Counted from the first letter of the stretch, positions 1-7,918 are shown. The stretch is DNA of 25,579 nucleotides from Prevotella sp. (GCA_020026195.1 JAHHQW010000037.1:1-25579); one strand, 5' to 3'. Program-made: numbers and translations. The notes: a model not told the origin generated them from the sequence alone.

Positions 1-321
1 AAATTCAGCAATATATGGTGCACTTACATACAAAAGTATTATTAAAATTATTGAAACTAATAAGTTCCAAAAGAAAATTGTAGAATAATCTTTTTCTGTT
101 GGTTTTTTCTTTTGTATCAAAGCAGATGCAAAACCTCCATCCACAAACGTATTAGCTAATGATAAAAATATCATTAACATTCCTATGACTCCAAAATCTG
201 AAGGTGTTAGGAGCCTAGCCAATATCAAGTTTGCAACAAAAGCTACAAACATGACACCGAAACGTTGTATCAAACTCCAAATAATGCCAAAAACAGCTTT
301 ATTATTGGATGTATTACTCAT
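1..321 (-). CDS. Wzx/MATE-like polysaccharide flippase, N-terminal part (runs off the window)
   Basis: Reading minus from an ATG at 321 gives 107 residues open to the window edge. It begins MSNTSNNKAVFGIIWSLIQR and continues with features of the oligosaccharide flippase family (MATE/Wzx, WzxC-like): a first hydrophobic helix after a short polar tail, the family-typical segment ILARLLTPSDFGVIGML, a glycine-rich stretch (FVDGGFASALIQKK), then a second strongly hydrophobic helix near residues 82-100. Such inner-membrane proteins flip undecaprenyl-linked repeat units to the periplasm. It starts 23 bases after the stop of the upstream dehydrogenase gene, so it is probably in the same operon. The DNA is AT-rich, as in that dehydrogenase. 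The family is fairly clear; the substrate cannot be inferred. Confidence 0.8.
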   Translation of the reverse strand, partial: MSNTSNNKAVFGIIWSLIQRFGVMFVAFVANLILARLLTPSDFGVIGMLMIFLSLANTFVDGGFASALIQKKKPTEKDYSTIFFWNLLVSIILIILLYVSAPYIAEF

Positions 322-344
322 CAAAATTTATTTTTTAAATAAAC

Positions 345-1625
345 TTATAATCTACCATCGATTTTGTCTTTCGGTAAAATACTTTTCACATCGTAGACAA
401 CACCTTTGTCCCTATTAATTAAGAAAGATCTGATATCTAAATCCTTGAATTGATTATGTGCAACTCCTAAAATCACAGAATCAAAAGAATTATACAAATC
501 ATTTATATTCTTGTCTGTAAGTTCTATATCATACTCTCTCTTTACAGATATAGGGTCCGCCCATGGATCATACACAGTAATATCATTTGTATATTCTTTT
601 AAAGTATTATAAATATCAACTATTTTTGTATTACGAATATCTGGACAGTTTTCTTTAAATGTAACTCCTAAAATAAGAATCTTTGCATCTTTAACAACTA
701 AACCTTTCTTATTCATACACTTAATAGTTTGATTAGCTACATAAGCCCCCATACCATCATTTAAACGCCTTGCTGCAAACATTACTCGAGGTAAGACTCC
801 ATAAACCTGAGCTTTTTGAATAAGATAATATGGATCTACACTTATACAATGTCCACCTACCAACCCTGGCTTTAATTTAATAAAATTCCATTTACTTGAT
901 GCAGCATCTATAGCCTCAGTAGTATCGATTCCCATCGCATTAAAAATCTTTGCTAATTCATTCATAAAAGCAATATTTACGTCACGCTGAGAATTTTCTA
1001 TAATTTTTGAAGCTTCTGCAACTTTTATAGATGAAGCTTTATGAGTTCCATTTATTAATACAGCATTGTACACTTTATCTACTATATCAGCTATTTCTGG
1101 AGTTGAGCCTGATGTTACTTTTACTATTTTTTCTACAGTATGAAGTTTGTCTCCTGGATTTATACGTTCTGGTGAATAACCAGCAAAGAAATCTTTATTA
1201 AAACACAGTCCAGAAACCTTTTCGACAACAGGCAAACATTCTTCTTCTGTTACGCCAGGATATACTGTAGATTCATAAACAACAATATCTCCTTTTGAAA
1301 TAACTTTTCCTACTGTTTCACTAGCACCTTTCAATGGTCTCAAATCAGGACGATTGTCATTATCAACTGGAGTTGGAACAGCAACAACATAAAAGTTACA
1401 ATCTCTAATATCGTTTACATCAGAAGTACATACAAAACCACTAGATATTGCTTCTTGTAATAACTCATCTGGAACTTCTAAAGTTGTGTCATGTCCAGAC
1501 ATTAATTTTTCAACACGTTGATGATTCAAATCAAAGCCTATAGTCTTAAACTTTGTTGAAAACAACCTAGCTAGAGGCAAACCAACATAACCTAATCCAA
1601 TAACTGCAATTTTAATATTATTCAT
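345..1625 (-). CDS. UDP-sugar 6-dehydrogenase (TviB/WbpO-like UDP-GlcNAc/GalNAc dehydrogenase)
   Basis: This 426-residue protein is a full-length nucleotide-sugar dehydrogenase, which oxidises C6 of a UDP-hexose to a uronate in two NAD-dependent steps. The NAD-binding loop GLGYVGLP is at residues 10-17. The middle domain contains SSIKVAEASK (K201) and ENSQRDVNIAF. The catalytic cysteine lies in GGHCISVDPYYL (C260). The C-terminal UDP-binding domain carries VTFKENCPDIRNTK. Overall wording (HDTTLEVP near residue 45, SPERINPGDK) is closer to TviB/WbpO UDP-N-acetylhexosamine dehydrogenases than to UDP-glucose dehydrogenase, so a hexosaminuronic acid in the polysaccharide is likely (inference). 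It follows rfbB by 15 bases and precedes the flippase gene. Its codons are much more AT-rich than those of the rfb genes just upstream. Confidence 0.88.
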   Translation of the reverse strand: MNNIKIAVIGLGYVGLPLARLFSTKFKTIGFDLNHQRVEKLMSGHDTTLEVPDELLQEAISSGFVCTSDVNDIRDCNFYVVAVPTPVDNDNRPDLRPLKGASETVGKVISKGDIVVYESTVYPGVTEEECLPVVEKVSGLCFNKDFFAGYSPERINPGDKLHTVEKIVKVTSGSTPEIADIVDKVYNAVLINGTHKASSIKVAEASKIIENSQRDVNIAFMNELAKIFNAMGIDTTEAIDAASSKWNFIKLKPGLVGGHCISVDPYYLIQKAQVYGVLPRVMFAARRLNDGMGAYVANQTIKCMNKKGLVVKDAKILILGVTFKENCPDIRNTKIVDIYNTLKEYTNDITVYDPWADPISVKREYDIELTDKNINDLYNSFDSVILGVAHNQFKDLDIRSFLINRDKGVVYDVKSILPKDKIDGRL

Positions 1626-1640
1626 AATTATAGTAATTTT

Positions 1641-2783
1641 TTATCTTCCTTTATACATATCATCATAGTACTTCTGATAATCACCAGACGTCACATTGTC
1701 CATCCATGCCTGATTATCAAGATACCATCTTACGGTCTTCTCTATGCCTTCCTCAAACTGAAGGGACGGTTCCCATCCGAGTTCTCTCTGAAGTTTTGTC
1801 GAATCTATGGCATAGCGCAGGTCATGTCCTGCACGATCGGTTACGTATGTGATGAGATCCATGTCCTCATTTTCCTTACGTCCGAGCAGTCTGTCAACTG
1901 TCTTTATAAGTACCTTGATTATATCGATGTTCTTCCATTCGTTGAAACCACCGATGTTGTATGTGTCGGCAATCTTTCCGTTATGGAAGATTGTGTCTAT
2001 TGCTCTTGCATGGTCCACGACATACAGCCAGTCACGTACGTTCTCGCCCTTTCCGTAAACGGGAAGAGGCTTGCGGTGACGGATGTTGTTGATGAACAGG
2101 GGTATCAGTTTTTCAGGGAACTGGTAAGGTCCGTAGTTGTTCGAACAGTTTGTTACGATCGTAGGCATGCCGTAGGTATCGTGGAAGGCTCTTACGAAAT
2201 GGTCCGACGAAGCCTTGGCTGCACTGTACGGACTGTGCGGCTGGTACTTGTCCGTTTCGTGGAAGAATGTCTTTCCGTATGCGTGGTGATGCTCCGAAGA
2301 TGCCTTTGTGGTAAAAGGTGACTCTATTCCTTCGGGATTGGTCATTTCAAGTGCTCCGTATACTTCGTCTGTAGAGATATGATAGAAGCGCTTGCCTTCA
2401 TATTTCTCGGGGAGCGACTCCCAGTAGAGTTTTGCTGCCTGAAGCATTGACAGTGTTCCCATCACGTTTGTCTGGGCAAATGTGAAAGGATCCTTGATGG
2501 AACGGTCTACGTGACTTTCCGCTGCAAGATGGATGATGCCATCTACGTCATACTGTTTCATAAGTTCCATTATCCTGTCGAAATCACAGATGTCTGCCTT
2601 TACGAAGGTATAGTTAGGTCTGTCCTCAATATCTTTGAGATTTGCAAGATTACCTGCATAGGTAAGTTTATCCAGGTTAATGATATGATACTCTGGATAT
2701 TTGTTTACGAAAAGGCGTACTACGTGACTGCCGATGAAGCCGGCACCGCCCGTGATGATTATATTTCTTTTAAAGTCTGCCAT
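1641..2783 (-). CDS. rfbB: dTDP-glucose 4,6-dehydratase
   Basis: This enzyme forms dTDP-4-keto-6-deoxyglucose, the second step of dTDP-L-rhamnose synthesis. The 380-residue protein has the extended SDR hallmarks: the NAD loop GGAGFIGSH at residues 12-20, the catalytic triad region STDEVYG around 137-143, and YxxxK as SPYSAAK (Y186, K190). LITYVTDRAGHDLRYAID is the family-specific substrate-binding segment. An extra loop of about 20 residues between the TDE motif and YxxxK makes it longer than the E. coli enzyme; such a loop is usual in Bacteroidetes members (recollection). The gene follows rfbD after 10 bases and is the last of the four rhamnose genes in this operon. Confidence 0.95.
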   Translation of the reverse strand: MADFKRNIIITGGAGFIGSHVVRLFVNKYPEYHIINLDKLTYAGNLANLKDIEDRPNYTFVKADICDFDRIMELMKQYDVDGIIHLAAESHVDRSIKDPFTFAQTNVMGTLSMLQAAKLYWESLPEKYEGKRFYHISTDEVYGALEMTNPEGIESPFTTKASSEHHHAYGKTFFHETDKYQPHSPYSAAKASSDHFVRAFHDTYGMPTIVTNCSNNYGPYQFPEKLIPLFINNIRHRKPLPVYGKGENVRDWLYVVDHARAIDTIFHNGKIADTYNIGGFNEWKNIDIIKVLIKTVDRLLGRKENEDMDLITYVTDRAGHDLRYAIDSTKLQRELGWEPSLQFEEGIEKTVRWYLDNQAWMDNVTSGDYQKYYDDMYKGR

Positions 2784-2793
2784 GTTAATTACT

Positions 2794-3672
2794 TTACTTA
2801 TTAAGATTATTGATTAGAAGATTGGAAATACATTTCTTCAGCGAATCAGTCCAATACGGCACTCTGATGCCAAAAGTTGCCTTAATCTTACTCTTATCGA
2901 GGACAGAGTAGCTCGGACGGACGACCCTGGAAGGGAATTCACTGCTGTGACAGGGCTGGATGTCGCAGGTGGTGATTCCTGCATATTCGGCTATCATCTT
3001 CGTGAAGTCGAACCATGAGCACACGCCCTCGTTGGAGAAATGATAAATGCCGCTGTTTCCGGTATATTTCTTGTTTTCTACAATATCATAAATCACCTTA
3101 GCCAAATCAAGCGCATAGGTTGGCGTTCCCACCTGATCGAATACGACTTTCAACTGGGGTTTTGTAGAGGTCAGGTTAAGCATGGTCTTTACGAAGTTCT
3201 TTCCAAACTCGCTGTACAACCATGCCGTACGGATAATGATATAGTTACAGCCGGAATTCAGAATATTCTGCTCTCCGTGCAGTTTGGTCTCACCATATAC
3301 ACCCGTAGGTGTTCCCTGCTGGTCTTCCCTGCAGGGTGTGTTGTAAGGTTCCTTTCCAAAGACATAGTCTGTTGAGACATGCACTAGCACTCCGTTGTTT
3401 GCCTTAATGGCCAGAGCCAAGTTTTCTACTGCCTTTGCATTTAGTAATTCAGCGAAATCACGGTCATCCTCTGCCCTGTCGACATTGGTATAGGCTGCAC
3501 AGTTGACTATAACCCTGACATTCTGTTCCCTGACCATTGCAGACACCGCCTCTGCATCGGTGATGTCCAGTTCTGCAACATCGGTGAAGATGTAATGATT
3601 GGCACTGTCTTTAGCCACCAGACGCATTTCATTGCCGAGCTGGCCGTTGGCACCTGTAACAAGTATATTCAT
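2794..3672 (-). CDS. rfbD: dTDP-4-dehydrorhamnose reductase
   Basis: A 292-residue short-chain reductase that carries out the last step to dTDP-L-rhamnose with NAD(P)H. The Rossmann loop GANGQLG is at residues 7-13, STDYVFG at about 100-106, and the catalytic YGETK at 126-130. The C-terminal segment RPSYSVLDKSKI is typical of RmlD. The start codon overlaps the stop of rfbC by one base (TAATG at 3670-3674), which indicates translational coupling and fixes this start. Confidence 0.94.
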   Translation of the reverse strand: MNILVTGANGQLGNEMRLVAKDSANHYIFTDVAELDITDAEAVSAMVREQNVRVIVNCAAYTNVDRAEDDRDFAELLNAKAVENLALAIKANNGVLVHVSTDYVFGKEPYNTPCREDQQGTPTGVYGETKLHGEQNILNSGCNYIIIRTAWLYSEFGKNFVKTMLNLTSTKPQLKVVFDQVGTPTYALDLAKVIYDIVENKKYTGNSGIYHFSNEGVCSWFDFTKMIAEYAGITTCDIQPCHSSEFPSRVVRPSYSVLDKSKIKATFGIRVPYWTDSLKKCISNLLINNLNK

Positions 3673-4244
3673 TATTCGTATAAATTTACATTAATATCAA
3701 AAGGTGAATCAAAATCCTTCAGGAACGGATGAACCGTATCTTTGGCGCTCAGAATGGCTTTTTCTGCCGGAATTCTCCAGTCAATTTTCAAAGAGTCGTC
3801 CAGCAAACGGATGCCTCCGTCTGCCTGAGGAGCATAGAAGTTATCACATTTATACTGAAAAACAGCCGTTTCGCTCAGAACTGAAAAACCATGTGCGAAG
3901 CCTCTGGGAACAAAGAACTGTCTGTGATTCTCTTCCGTCAGTTCAACCGCCACGTGCTGACCATAAGTAGGCGAACCCTTACGGATGTCTACCGCAACGT
4001 CAAGGACCGCTCCCCTGACACATCTCACGAGCTTGCTCTGTGTATATGGAGGACGCTGGAAATGAAGTCCGCGCATTACTCCGTATGACGACATGCTCTC
4101 GTTATCCTGTACAAAATTTATTGGCATCACCTTCTCGTCAAACTCTCTCTGAGAAAATGACTCAAAGAAATAGCCTCTCTCATCCTTAAAAATTCGAGGT
4201 TCGATTATTACTACGCCTTCTATAGCTGTCTTTATTACTTCCAT
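3672..4244 (-). CDS. rfbC: dTDP-4-dehydrorhamnose 3,5-epimerase
   Basis: A 190-residue cupin-type epimerase converting dTDP-4-keto-6-deoxyglucose to dTDP-4-keto-rhamnose. Family residues are present: R-rich substrate site FKDERGYFFESF (residues 19-30), the catalytic histidine in MRGLHFQ (H61), KLVRCVRG, DVAVDIRKGSPTYG, the segment FVPRGFAHGF, and the tyrosine region YKCDNFYAP. It is of normal family length. It lies 11 bases after rfbA and overlaps rfbD by one base. Confidence 0.95.
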   Translation of the reverse strand: MEVIKTAIEGVVIIEPRIFKDERGYFFESFSQREFDEKVMPINFVQDNESMSSYGVMRGLHFQRPPYTQSKLVRCVRGAVLDVAVDIRKGSPTYGQHVAVELTEENHRQFFVPRGFAHGFSVLSETAVFQYKCDNFYAPQADGGIRLLDDSLKIDWRIPAEKAILSAKDTVHPFLKDFDSPFDINVNLYE

Positions 4245-4255
4245 TTTCCTTTCTG

Positions 4256-5140
4256 TTATAATCCTAATTCATCTATGACCTGTAAGAGGTACTGTCCGTA
4301 CTGGTTCTTTATCATGGGTTTTGCAAGTTCGCGCATCTTGTCTGCCGTAATCCAGCCGTGACGAAGTGCTATGCCTTCCAGACATGCTATCTTAAGGCCC
4401 TGACGTTTCTCGATTACCTCGACGAATGTAGATGCCTCGCTGAGTGAGTCGTGAGTGCCTGTGTCTAACCATGCAAAACCTCTTCCTAAGGTCTGCACCT
4501 TAAGTTCTTTGTCTTCGAGGAATTTCTGGTTTACTGTCGTTATCTCCAGTTCTCCGCGTGCAGACGGCTTGATGTTCTTTGCCACTTCGACAACTTTATT
4601 GGGATAGAAATAGAGTCCCACAACTGCATAGTTAGACTTTGGTTCCTTGGGTTTTTCTTCTATCGAGAGGCAGTTGCCTTCTTTATCGAATTCTGCAACG
4701 CCATAACGTTCAGGATCGTTCACCCAGTAACCGAATACGGTTGCCTTATTTTCTTCCTCTGCTGTTCGCACCGCATCCTTAAGCATTGCCGTAAAACCAC
4801 TGCCATAGAAGATATTATCTCCCAACACGAGACAGGCAGCGTCATTTCCGATAAACTTCTCGCCTATAATGAATGCCTGGGCAAGTCCGTCGGGAGAAGG
4901 CTGCTCGGCATATTCGAAACGTACTCCATAATCAGAACCGTCTCCTAATAATCGCTTGAATCCGGGAAGGTCGTAAGGGGTTGATATAATGAGTATTTCT
5001 CTTATTCCTGCCAGCATGAGTACCGAGATAGGATAATAAATCATCGGCTTGTCATATATTGGCAGCATCTGTTTGCTGACTCCTTTGGTAATAGGATACA
5101 ATCTTGTTCCTGATCCTCCGGCTAATACAATACCTTTCAT
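4256..5140 (-). CDS. rfbA: Glucose-1-phosphate thymidylyltransferase
   Basis: A 294-residue nucleotidyltransferase making dTDP-glucose from glucose-1-phosphate and dTTP, the first step of the rhamnose pathway. The N-terminal signature GGSGTRLYPIT (residues 8-18) is followed by SKQMLPIYDKPMIYYP, then LVLGDNIFYG and FAWLDTGTHDSL. Length and all these blocks match RmlA. The gene order here is A-C-D-B. It is preceded by a 186-base spacer that holds a possible alternating hairpin (see 5229-5275), so it may be controlled separately from the wecA-like gene upstream. Confidence 0.95.
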   Translation of the reverse strand: MKGIVLAGGSGTRLYPITKGVSKQMLPIYDKPMIYYPISVLMLAGIREILIISTPYDLPGFKRLLGDGSDYGVRFEYAEQPSPDGLAQAFIIGEKFIGNDAACLVLGDNIFYGSGFTAMLKDAVRTAEEENKATVFGYWVNDPERYGVAEFDKEGNCLSIEEKPKEPKSNYAVVGLYFYPNKVVEVAKNIKPSARGELEITTVNQKFLEDKELKVQTLGRGFAWLDTGTHDSLSEASTFVEVIEKRQGLKIACLEGIALRHGWITADKMRELAKPMIKNQYGQYLLQVIDELGL

Positions 5141-5228
5141 ATCGTGATATTTTATATTTCTAATTATTATTCAAAACTTACAATAGCAGCATAACCCATT
5201 GAAGCCTCTTCAGACTAACATTGGAATT

Positions 5229-5275
5229 TAGGATATTTTAATGTTGAAATCCTATTTTTCTAACGAATTAGGATT
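5229..5275 (-). promoter_or_regulatory. Possible alternating hairpin in the spacer before rfbA
   Basis: Three 6-base arms occur at exactly 20-base intervals in the 186-base spacer 5141-5326: TAGGAT at 5229, ATCCTA at 5249 and TAGGAT at 5269. The middle arm can pair with either neighbour but not both; the 5249/5269 pair extends to 7 bases (AATCCTA with TAGGATT). That geometry could act as an attenuator or a binding site, but the arms are short and the surrounding sequence is AT-rich, so chance is possible. I saw no TAnnTTTG promoter in this spacer. Confidence 0.3.
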
Positions 5276-5326
5276 ATGCTGAAAATGATGAAGAATTTAG
5301 CTGTTTTTCGTATATTACAAAAGGCC

Positions 5327-5683
5327 CTAAGCAAGTTCTTTACATCTAAGTATCTGTTCTAATTCATATTCAAGTAACAACTTAACATCACTACGTGTTG
5401 ATGGTGTCTTGAGGATTCCAGATGTAATATCAAGTGCTTTTTGGTAGCATCCATCTAATAGAGATGGATTTCTTTCTGCATAATCAGTTTCTCTTGAAGT
5501 AAGTTCTTCAAGGATTGCCAAGGCAATTGTAATTGCGTCGTTAACATCTCCATATTGCATTTCTTCTTCTGCCTTTTCCAACCATATATTTAACTGGGCT
5601 GCCAACTCTTTCTGCCTGTCCCCTATATCATTAATTGTGAAACATTTTTTTATTTTTTGTTTTATATTTTTCATGTTATACAT
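5327..5683 (-). CDS. Hypothetical small helical protein in polysaccharide operon
   Basis: An unrecognised 118-residue protein encoded between the wecA-like gene (24 bases upstream) and rfbA. The first residues are basic (MYNMKNIKQKIKKC); the start could also be the Met at residue 4, and the bases before both are AT-rich without a clear ribosome site. The rest looks almost wholly helical and acidic, with stretches such as LAAQLNIWLEKAEEEM and DAITIALAILEELTS, reminiscent of TPR-like or bundle helices. There is no signal peptide, membrane segment or catalytic motif. It does not resemble UpxZ as I recall it. Conserved position in the operon would argue for a role in polysaccharide synthesis or its control, but no function is claimed. 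Confidence 0.65.
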   Translation of the reverse strand: MYNMKNIKQKIKKCFTINDIGDRQKELAAQLNIWLEKAEEEMQYGDVNDAITIALAILEELTSRETDYAERNPSLLDGCYQKALDITSGILKTPSTRSDVKLLLEYELEQILRCKELA

Positions 5684-5707
5684 CCCCTTACAAAATTTTA
5701 AATATGA

Positions 5708-6829
5708 TTATTTATTAAAGTCACAATCCACACCTCTCTTATGTATTGTTTTAGTCATCCAAATATTCATCAAAACCCAACCAATAACATTACCAAAGAA
5801 GATGATGTTCACATTGATGTATATACTTAAGAAGATGTTTACTACCGTTATCGCAATTGAGAATCCTACCACAGCAACCATTGTTCTTCTGGTACTGAGT
5901 CCCATTGCCATAAGTTTGTGGTGGATGTGGGTTCTGTCAGGAAGGAAAGGACTCTTATGGTGTCTGATTCTTCTGAAGAATACACGGAGCACATCGAAAC
6001 ATGGCAGCAACATCGGGGCAAAGGCAAGGACGAATGAATTAGGTACTCTGTCCATATCTACATTTGTTATCATCAGGAGTTTGATACTCAGGAAACTAAG
6101 AATAAATCCTAAGGTCAGCGCACCTGTATCGCCCATAAAGATTTTCTTGCCATCGTTTACATTTCCAAAGACATTGTAATAATAGAACGGGATAAGTACT
6201 CCGAGGGTGGCAAATGCCATGGCTGTGTAAAGATAATAGCCAAAGTAAATGAAAGAGAAGGCATAGAAGATGGATGCCGCTATACCAAGTCCGCTGGCAA
6301 GTCCGTCGACACCATCTATAAGGTTGATGGCATTGGTAAAGAATACTATTACTACAACCGTAAGAATGTATCCAATCCATGTGGGAAGTTCGTAAATGCC
6401 AAACATTCCATGGAAATTGTCGATATAGATGCCTCCGACAACAAGAAGGATACCAGCCATAATCTGTACGTAGAATTTTGCCACATAGCGCACACCGATA
6501 AGGTCATCGGCAATTCCTACGACATAGAGCAAAATCAAGGAGCAGTATTCAAATGCCATCTCTATGGCACTGTCATTAAGATGGGCTATAAGATCACCTC
6601 TGCCAATTATAAAATTTACTGCTACAACAAGGATAAGACTAAAGAAAATTACGGGTGAAAAGGCTAGTCCGCCAAGACGGGGAACGGCACCTTTATGAAT
6701 TTTTCGTTCATCATGTCCGTCAAAAAGATTTTTTCTAAATGAAATAAGCAGGATCTTAGGTATCATGAAACCTGCAAGGAACATACATAGTAAAAATACG
6801 ACTGCAACGTTAATTATCCAATTTTCCAT
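5708..6829 (-). CDS. WecA/TagO-like undecaprenyl-phosphate sugar-1-phosphate transferase
   Basis: A 373-residue polytopic membrane enzyme of the MraY/WecA (GT4) family. It transfers a HexNAc-1-phosphate from a UDP-sugar to undecaprenyl phosphate, starting the lipid-linked repeat unit at the inner membrane. About ten hydrophobic segments are visible. Family motifs are RLGGLAF (residues 51-57), the magnesium-binding pair in GIADDLIG (D108-D109), NAINLIDGVDGLASG (166-180), FMGDTGALTLG (231-241), and the histidine motif RTHIHHKLMAMG (299-310). It is the first enzyme gene after upxY, separated from it by a 304-base leader, and sets the first sugar of the polymer. GlcNAc is the usual substrate; GalNAc or another HexNAc cannot be excluded. 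Confidence 0.9.
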   Translation of the reverse strand: MENWIINVAVVFLLCMFLAGFMIPKILLISFRKNLFDGHDERKIHKGAVPRLGGLAFSPVIFFSLILVVAVNFIIGRGDLIAHLNDSAIEMAFEYCSLILLYVVGIADDLIGVRYVAKFYVQIMAGILLVVGGIYIDNFHGMFGIYELPTWIGYILTVVVIVFFTNAINLIDGVDGLASGLGIAASIFYAFSFIYFGYYLYTAMAFATLGVLIPFYYYNVFGNVNDGKKIFMGDTGALTLGFILSFLSIKLLMITNVDMDRVPNSFVLAFAPMLLPCFDVLRVFFRRIRHHKSPFLPDRTHIHHKLMAMGLSTRRTMVAVVGFSIAITVVNIFLSIYINVNIIFFGNVIGWVLMNIWMTKTIHKRGVDCDFNK

Positions 6830-7133
6830 TTTTAAAGTTTTGTTTTAGATGGTGTATCGTTCGCCAACAATACTGTTAATATTATTAATCCTCAAAATAT
6901 CTTATTTATATGTGATGCGTAAATGTAAGGGCTTAACAAGCCGTAGCATAAGCCATAAGGCATATACTATTAAATTCTGAAAGTTGTAGTTTGTCAGATG
7001 TCAGCCATCTGTGTTCGGGCTGTCTGCCAAAACGGACATACACTTAGTACACACTACACAACATGGGTTATGTGTGCGGGAACTTTTTTGTAATTATATG
7101 CTAATTTGCTGCGGATATGCAGCGGGGTGAACC
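6830..7133 (-). other. Structured 304-base spacer between upxY-like and wecA-like genes
   Basis: No coding region is seen here. On the minus strand, downstream of the upxY stop, several short inverted repeats occur: 7108-7123 (GCTGC, 6-base loop, GCAGC), 6995-7011 (CAGATG, 5-base loop, CATCTG) and 6931-6943 (GGCTT, 3-base loop, AAGCC). None is followed by a run of U, so none is a standard intrinsic terminator. A weak -7-like element, TACATTTA, lies at about 6921-6928 without a convincing -33 partner. The length and hairpins suit an untranslated region where an UpxY-type factor could act on elongating polymerase; this is inference. Confidence 0.4.
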
Positions 7134-7685
7134 CTATTCTTCTATCACCTGAATGTATGCGGGTTCGATTTCTGCGGTAGCTACTGCAGCTATTCCGCTG
7201 ACTAATACGACAACACGCTTGGAACGTTTGCCCTTGAGCTTTACAAAGATACCTTCGATATTATTGAATGTACCACCAATGATACGAACGTGTGTACCTT
7301 TGGAAAGGTTTATTTCATCGGGACTCAGGTAGATTACATGTTCGTCGCGAAGTTCGCAGATGGATATAAACTGGTCCATCTGACGATCTGGAACAATAAT
7401 AGGAACATGTCTGCCTTCTTCGGTATTTACCTTATACTGTATATAAGAAATACCCTGTTTGATATCCTGTAATCTTTCGCGTGTTGACTGTGCGAAAACT
7501 AAATTGGAAATTGCCGGCACAAGACGGCGCTGCTTTCTATTTCCAATCGTTACGACTGTTGTTATCATTGGAATAAAACAACGAATGTGATTCTTCTCAA
7601 GCAGACGCTGTGCTTCCATCTCTCTGCGATGGGGAGCACTAAGTGCAAACCACTCAAGTTTCTCTTTTTCGTCATTTTTCTCCAT
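7134..7685 (-). CDS. UpxY-like NusG-family transcription antiterminator
   Basis: A 183-residue NusG paralogue. The N-terminal NGN domain spans roughly residues 8-110 and starts with the family pattern WFALSAPHRREMEAQRLL. The KOW domain is near 125-165 (LSKGTHVRIIGGTFNNIEG followed by a basic KLKGKRSKRVVV). In Bacteroides, UpxY proteins each promote transcription of the capsule operon that encodes them, by preventing termination in its leader. Here it is likewise the first gene before polysaccharide genes, with its own promoter (7839-7869) and a hairpin in its leader. No UpxZ-like gene is seen next to it, unlike in B. fragilis. Cis action on this operon is inferred from position. Confidence 0.87.
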   Translation of the reverse strand: MEKNDEKEKLEWFALSAPHRREMEAQRLLEKNHIRCFIPMITTVVTIGNRKQRRLVPAISNLVFAQSTRERLQDIKQGISYIQYKVNTEEGRHVPIIVPDRQMDQFISICELRDEHVIYLSPDEINLSKGTHVRIIGGTFNNIEGIFVKLKGKRSKRVVVLVSGIAAVATAEIEPAYIQVIEE

Positions 7686-7728
7686 CCGTAATTTTTAAAA
7701 CAGCCTTTTTTATCCTCATTTTTTTGAC

Positions 7729-7747
7729 GCCAAAACATTCTTTTGGC
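7729..7747 (-). promoter_or_regulatory. Perfect hairpin in the upxY-like leader
   Basis: GCCAAAA, a 5-base loop and TTTTGGC form a perfect 7-base-pair stem. It lies 43 bases before the upxY-like start and inside the roughly 145-base leader predicted from the promoter at 7839-7869. On the minus strand it is followed by GTC and a run of seven A, not U, so it is not a classical terminator. It may be a pause or recognition hairpin for antitermination or autoregulation (inference). Confidence 0.45.
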
Positions 7748-7838
7748 TCCCTGATATTGTGATTTCTCACTCTATATCAAGCATTTACATAAATTTGATT
7801 CTTTAAGCATATCACCCTACGATGATCATTACCATGCG

Positions 7839-7869
7839 CAAAGGTATAATTTTTATGGCTATTGCCAAA
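7839..7869 (-). promoter_or_regulatory. Bacteroidetes-type promoter for the polysaccharide operon
   Basis: On the minus strand TTTG (7869-7866) is followed after 19 bases by TACCTTTG (7846-7839), matching the Bacteroidetes consensus of a -33 TTTG and a -7 TAnnTTTG with 19-21 bases between. Transcription would begin near 7832 and give a leader of about 145 bases before the upxY-like ATG at 7685. A perfect 8-base palindrome, ATGATCAT (7822-7829), lies just downstream of the predicted start. No strong terminator separates the helicase gene upstream, so read-through may also occur. Confidence 0.65.
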
Positions 7870-7918
7870 ACAATTACTTTATTTTTTTCGAACTTAACGA
7901 TTATTTCGCAAACAGTTC

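Noticed and set aside
1824..2321. 165-codon plus-strand open frame opposite rfbB
   Set aside because: It is antisense to a clearly recognised enzyme, has a low-quality composition, and matches no family.
5637..6179. 180-codon plus-strand open frame opposite the wecA-like gene
   Set aside because: Its hydrophobic pattern is the complement of the membrane segments of the real gene on the minus strand.
6921..6928. Promoter (TACATTTA on minus) just before the wecA-like gene
   Set aside because: It departs from TAnnTTTG at the key G and has no -33 TTTG at suitable spacing; kept only as a remark in the spacer entry.
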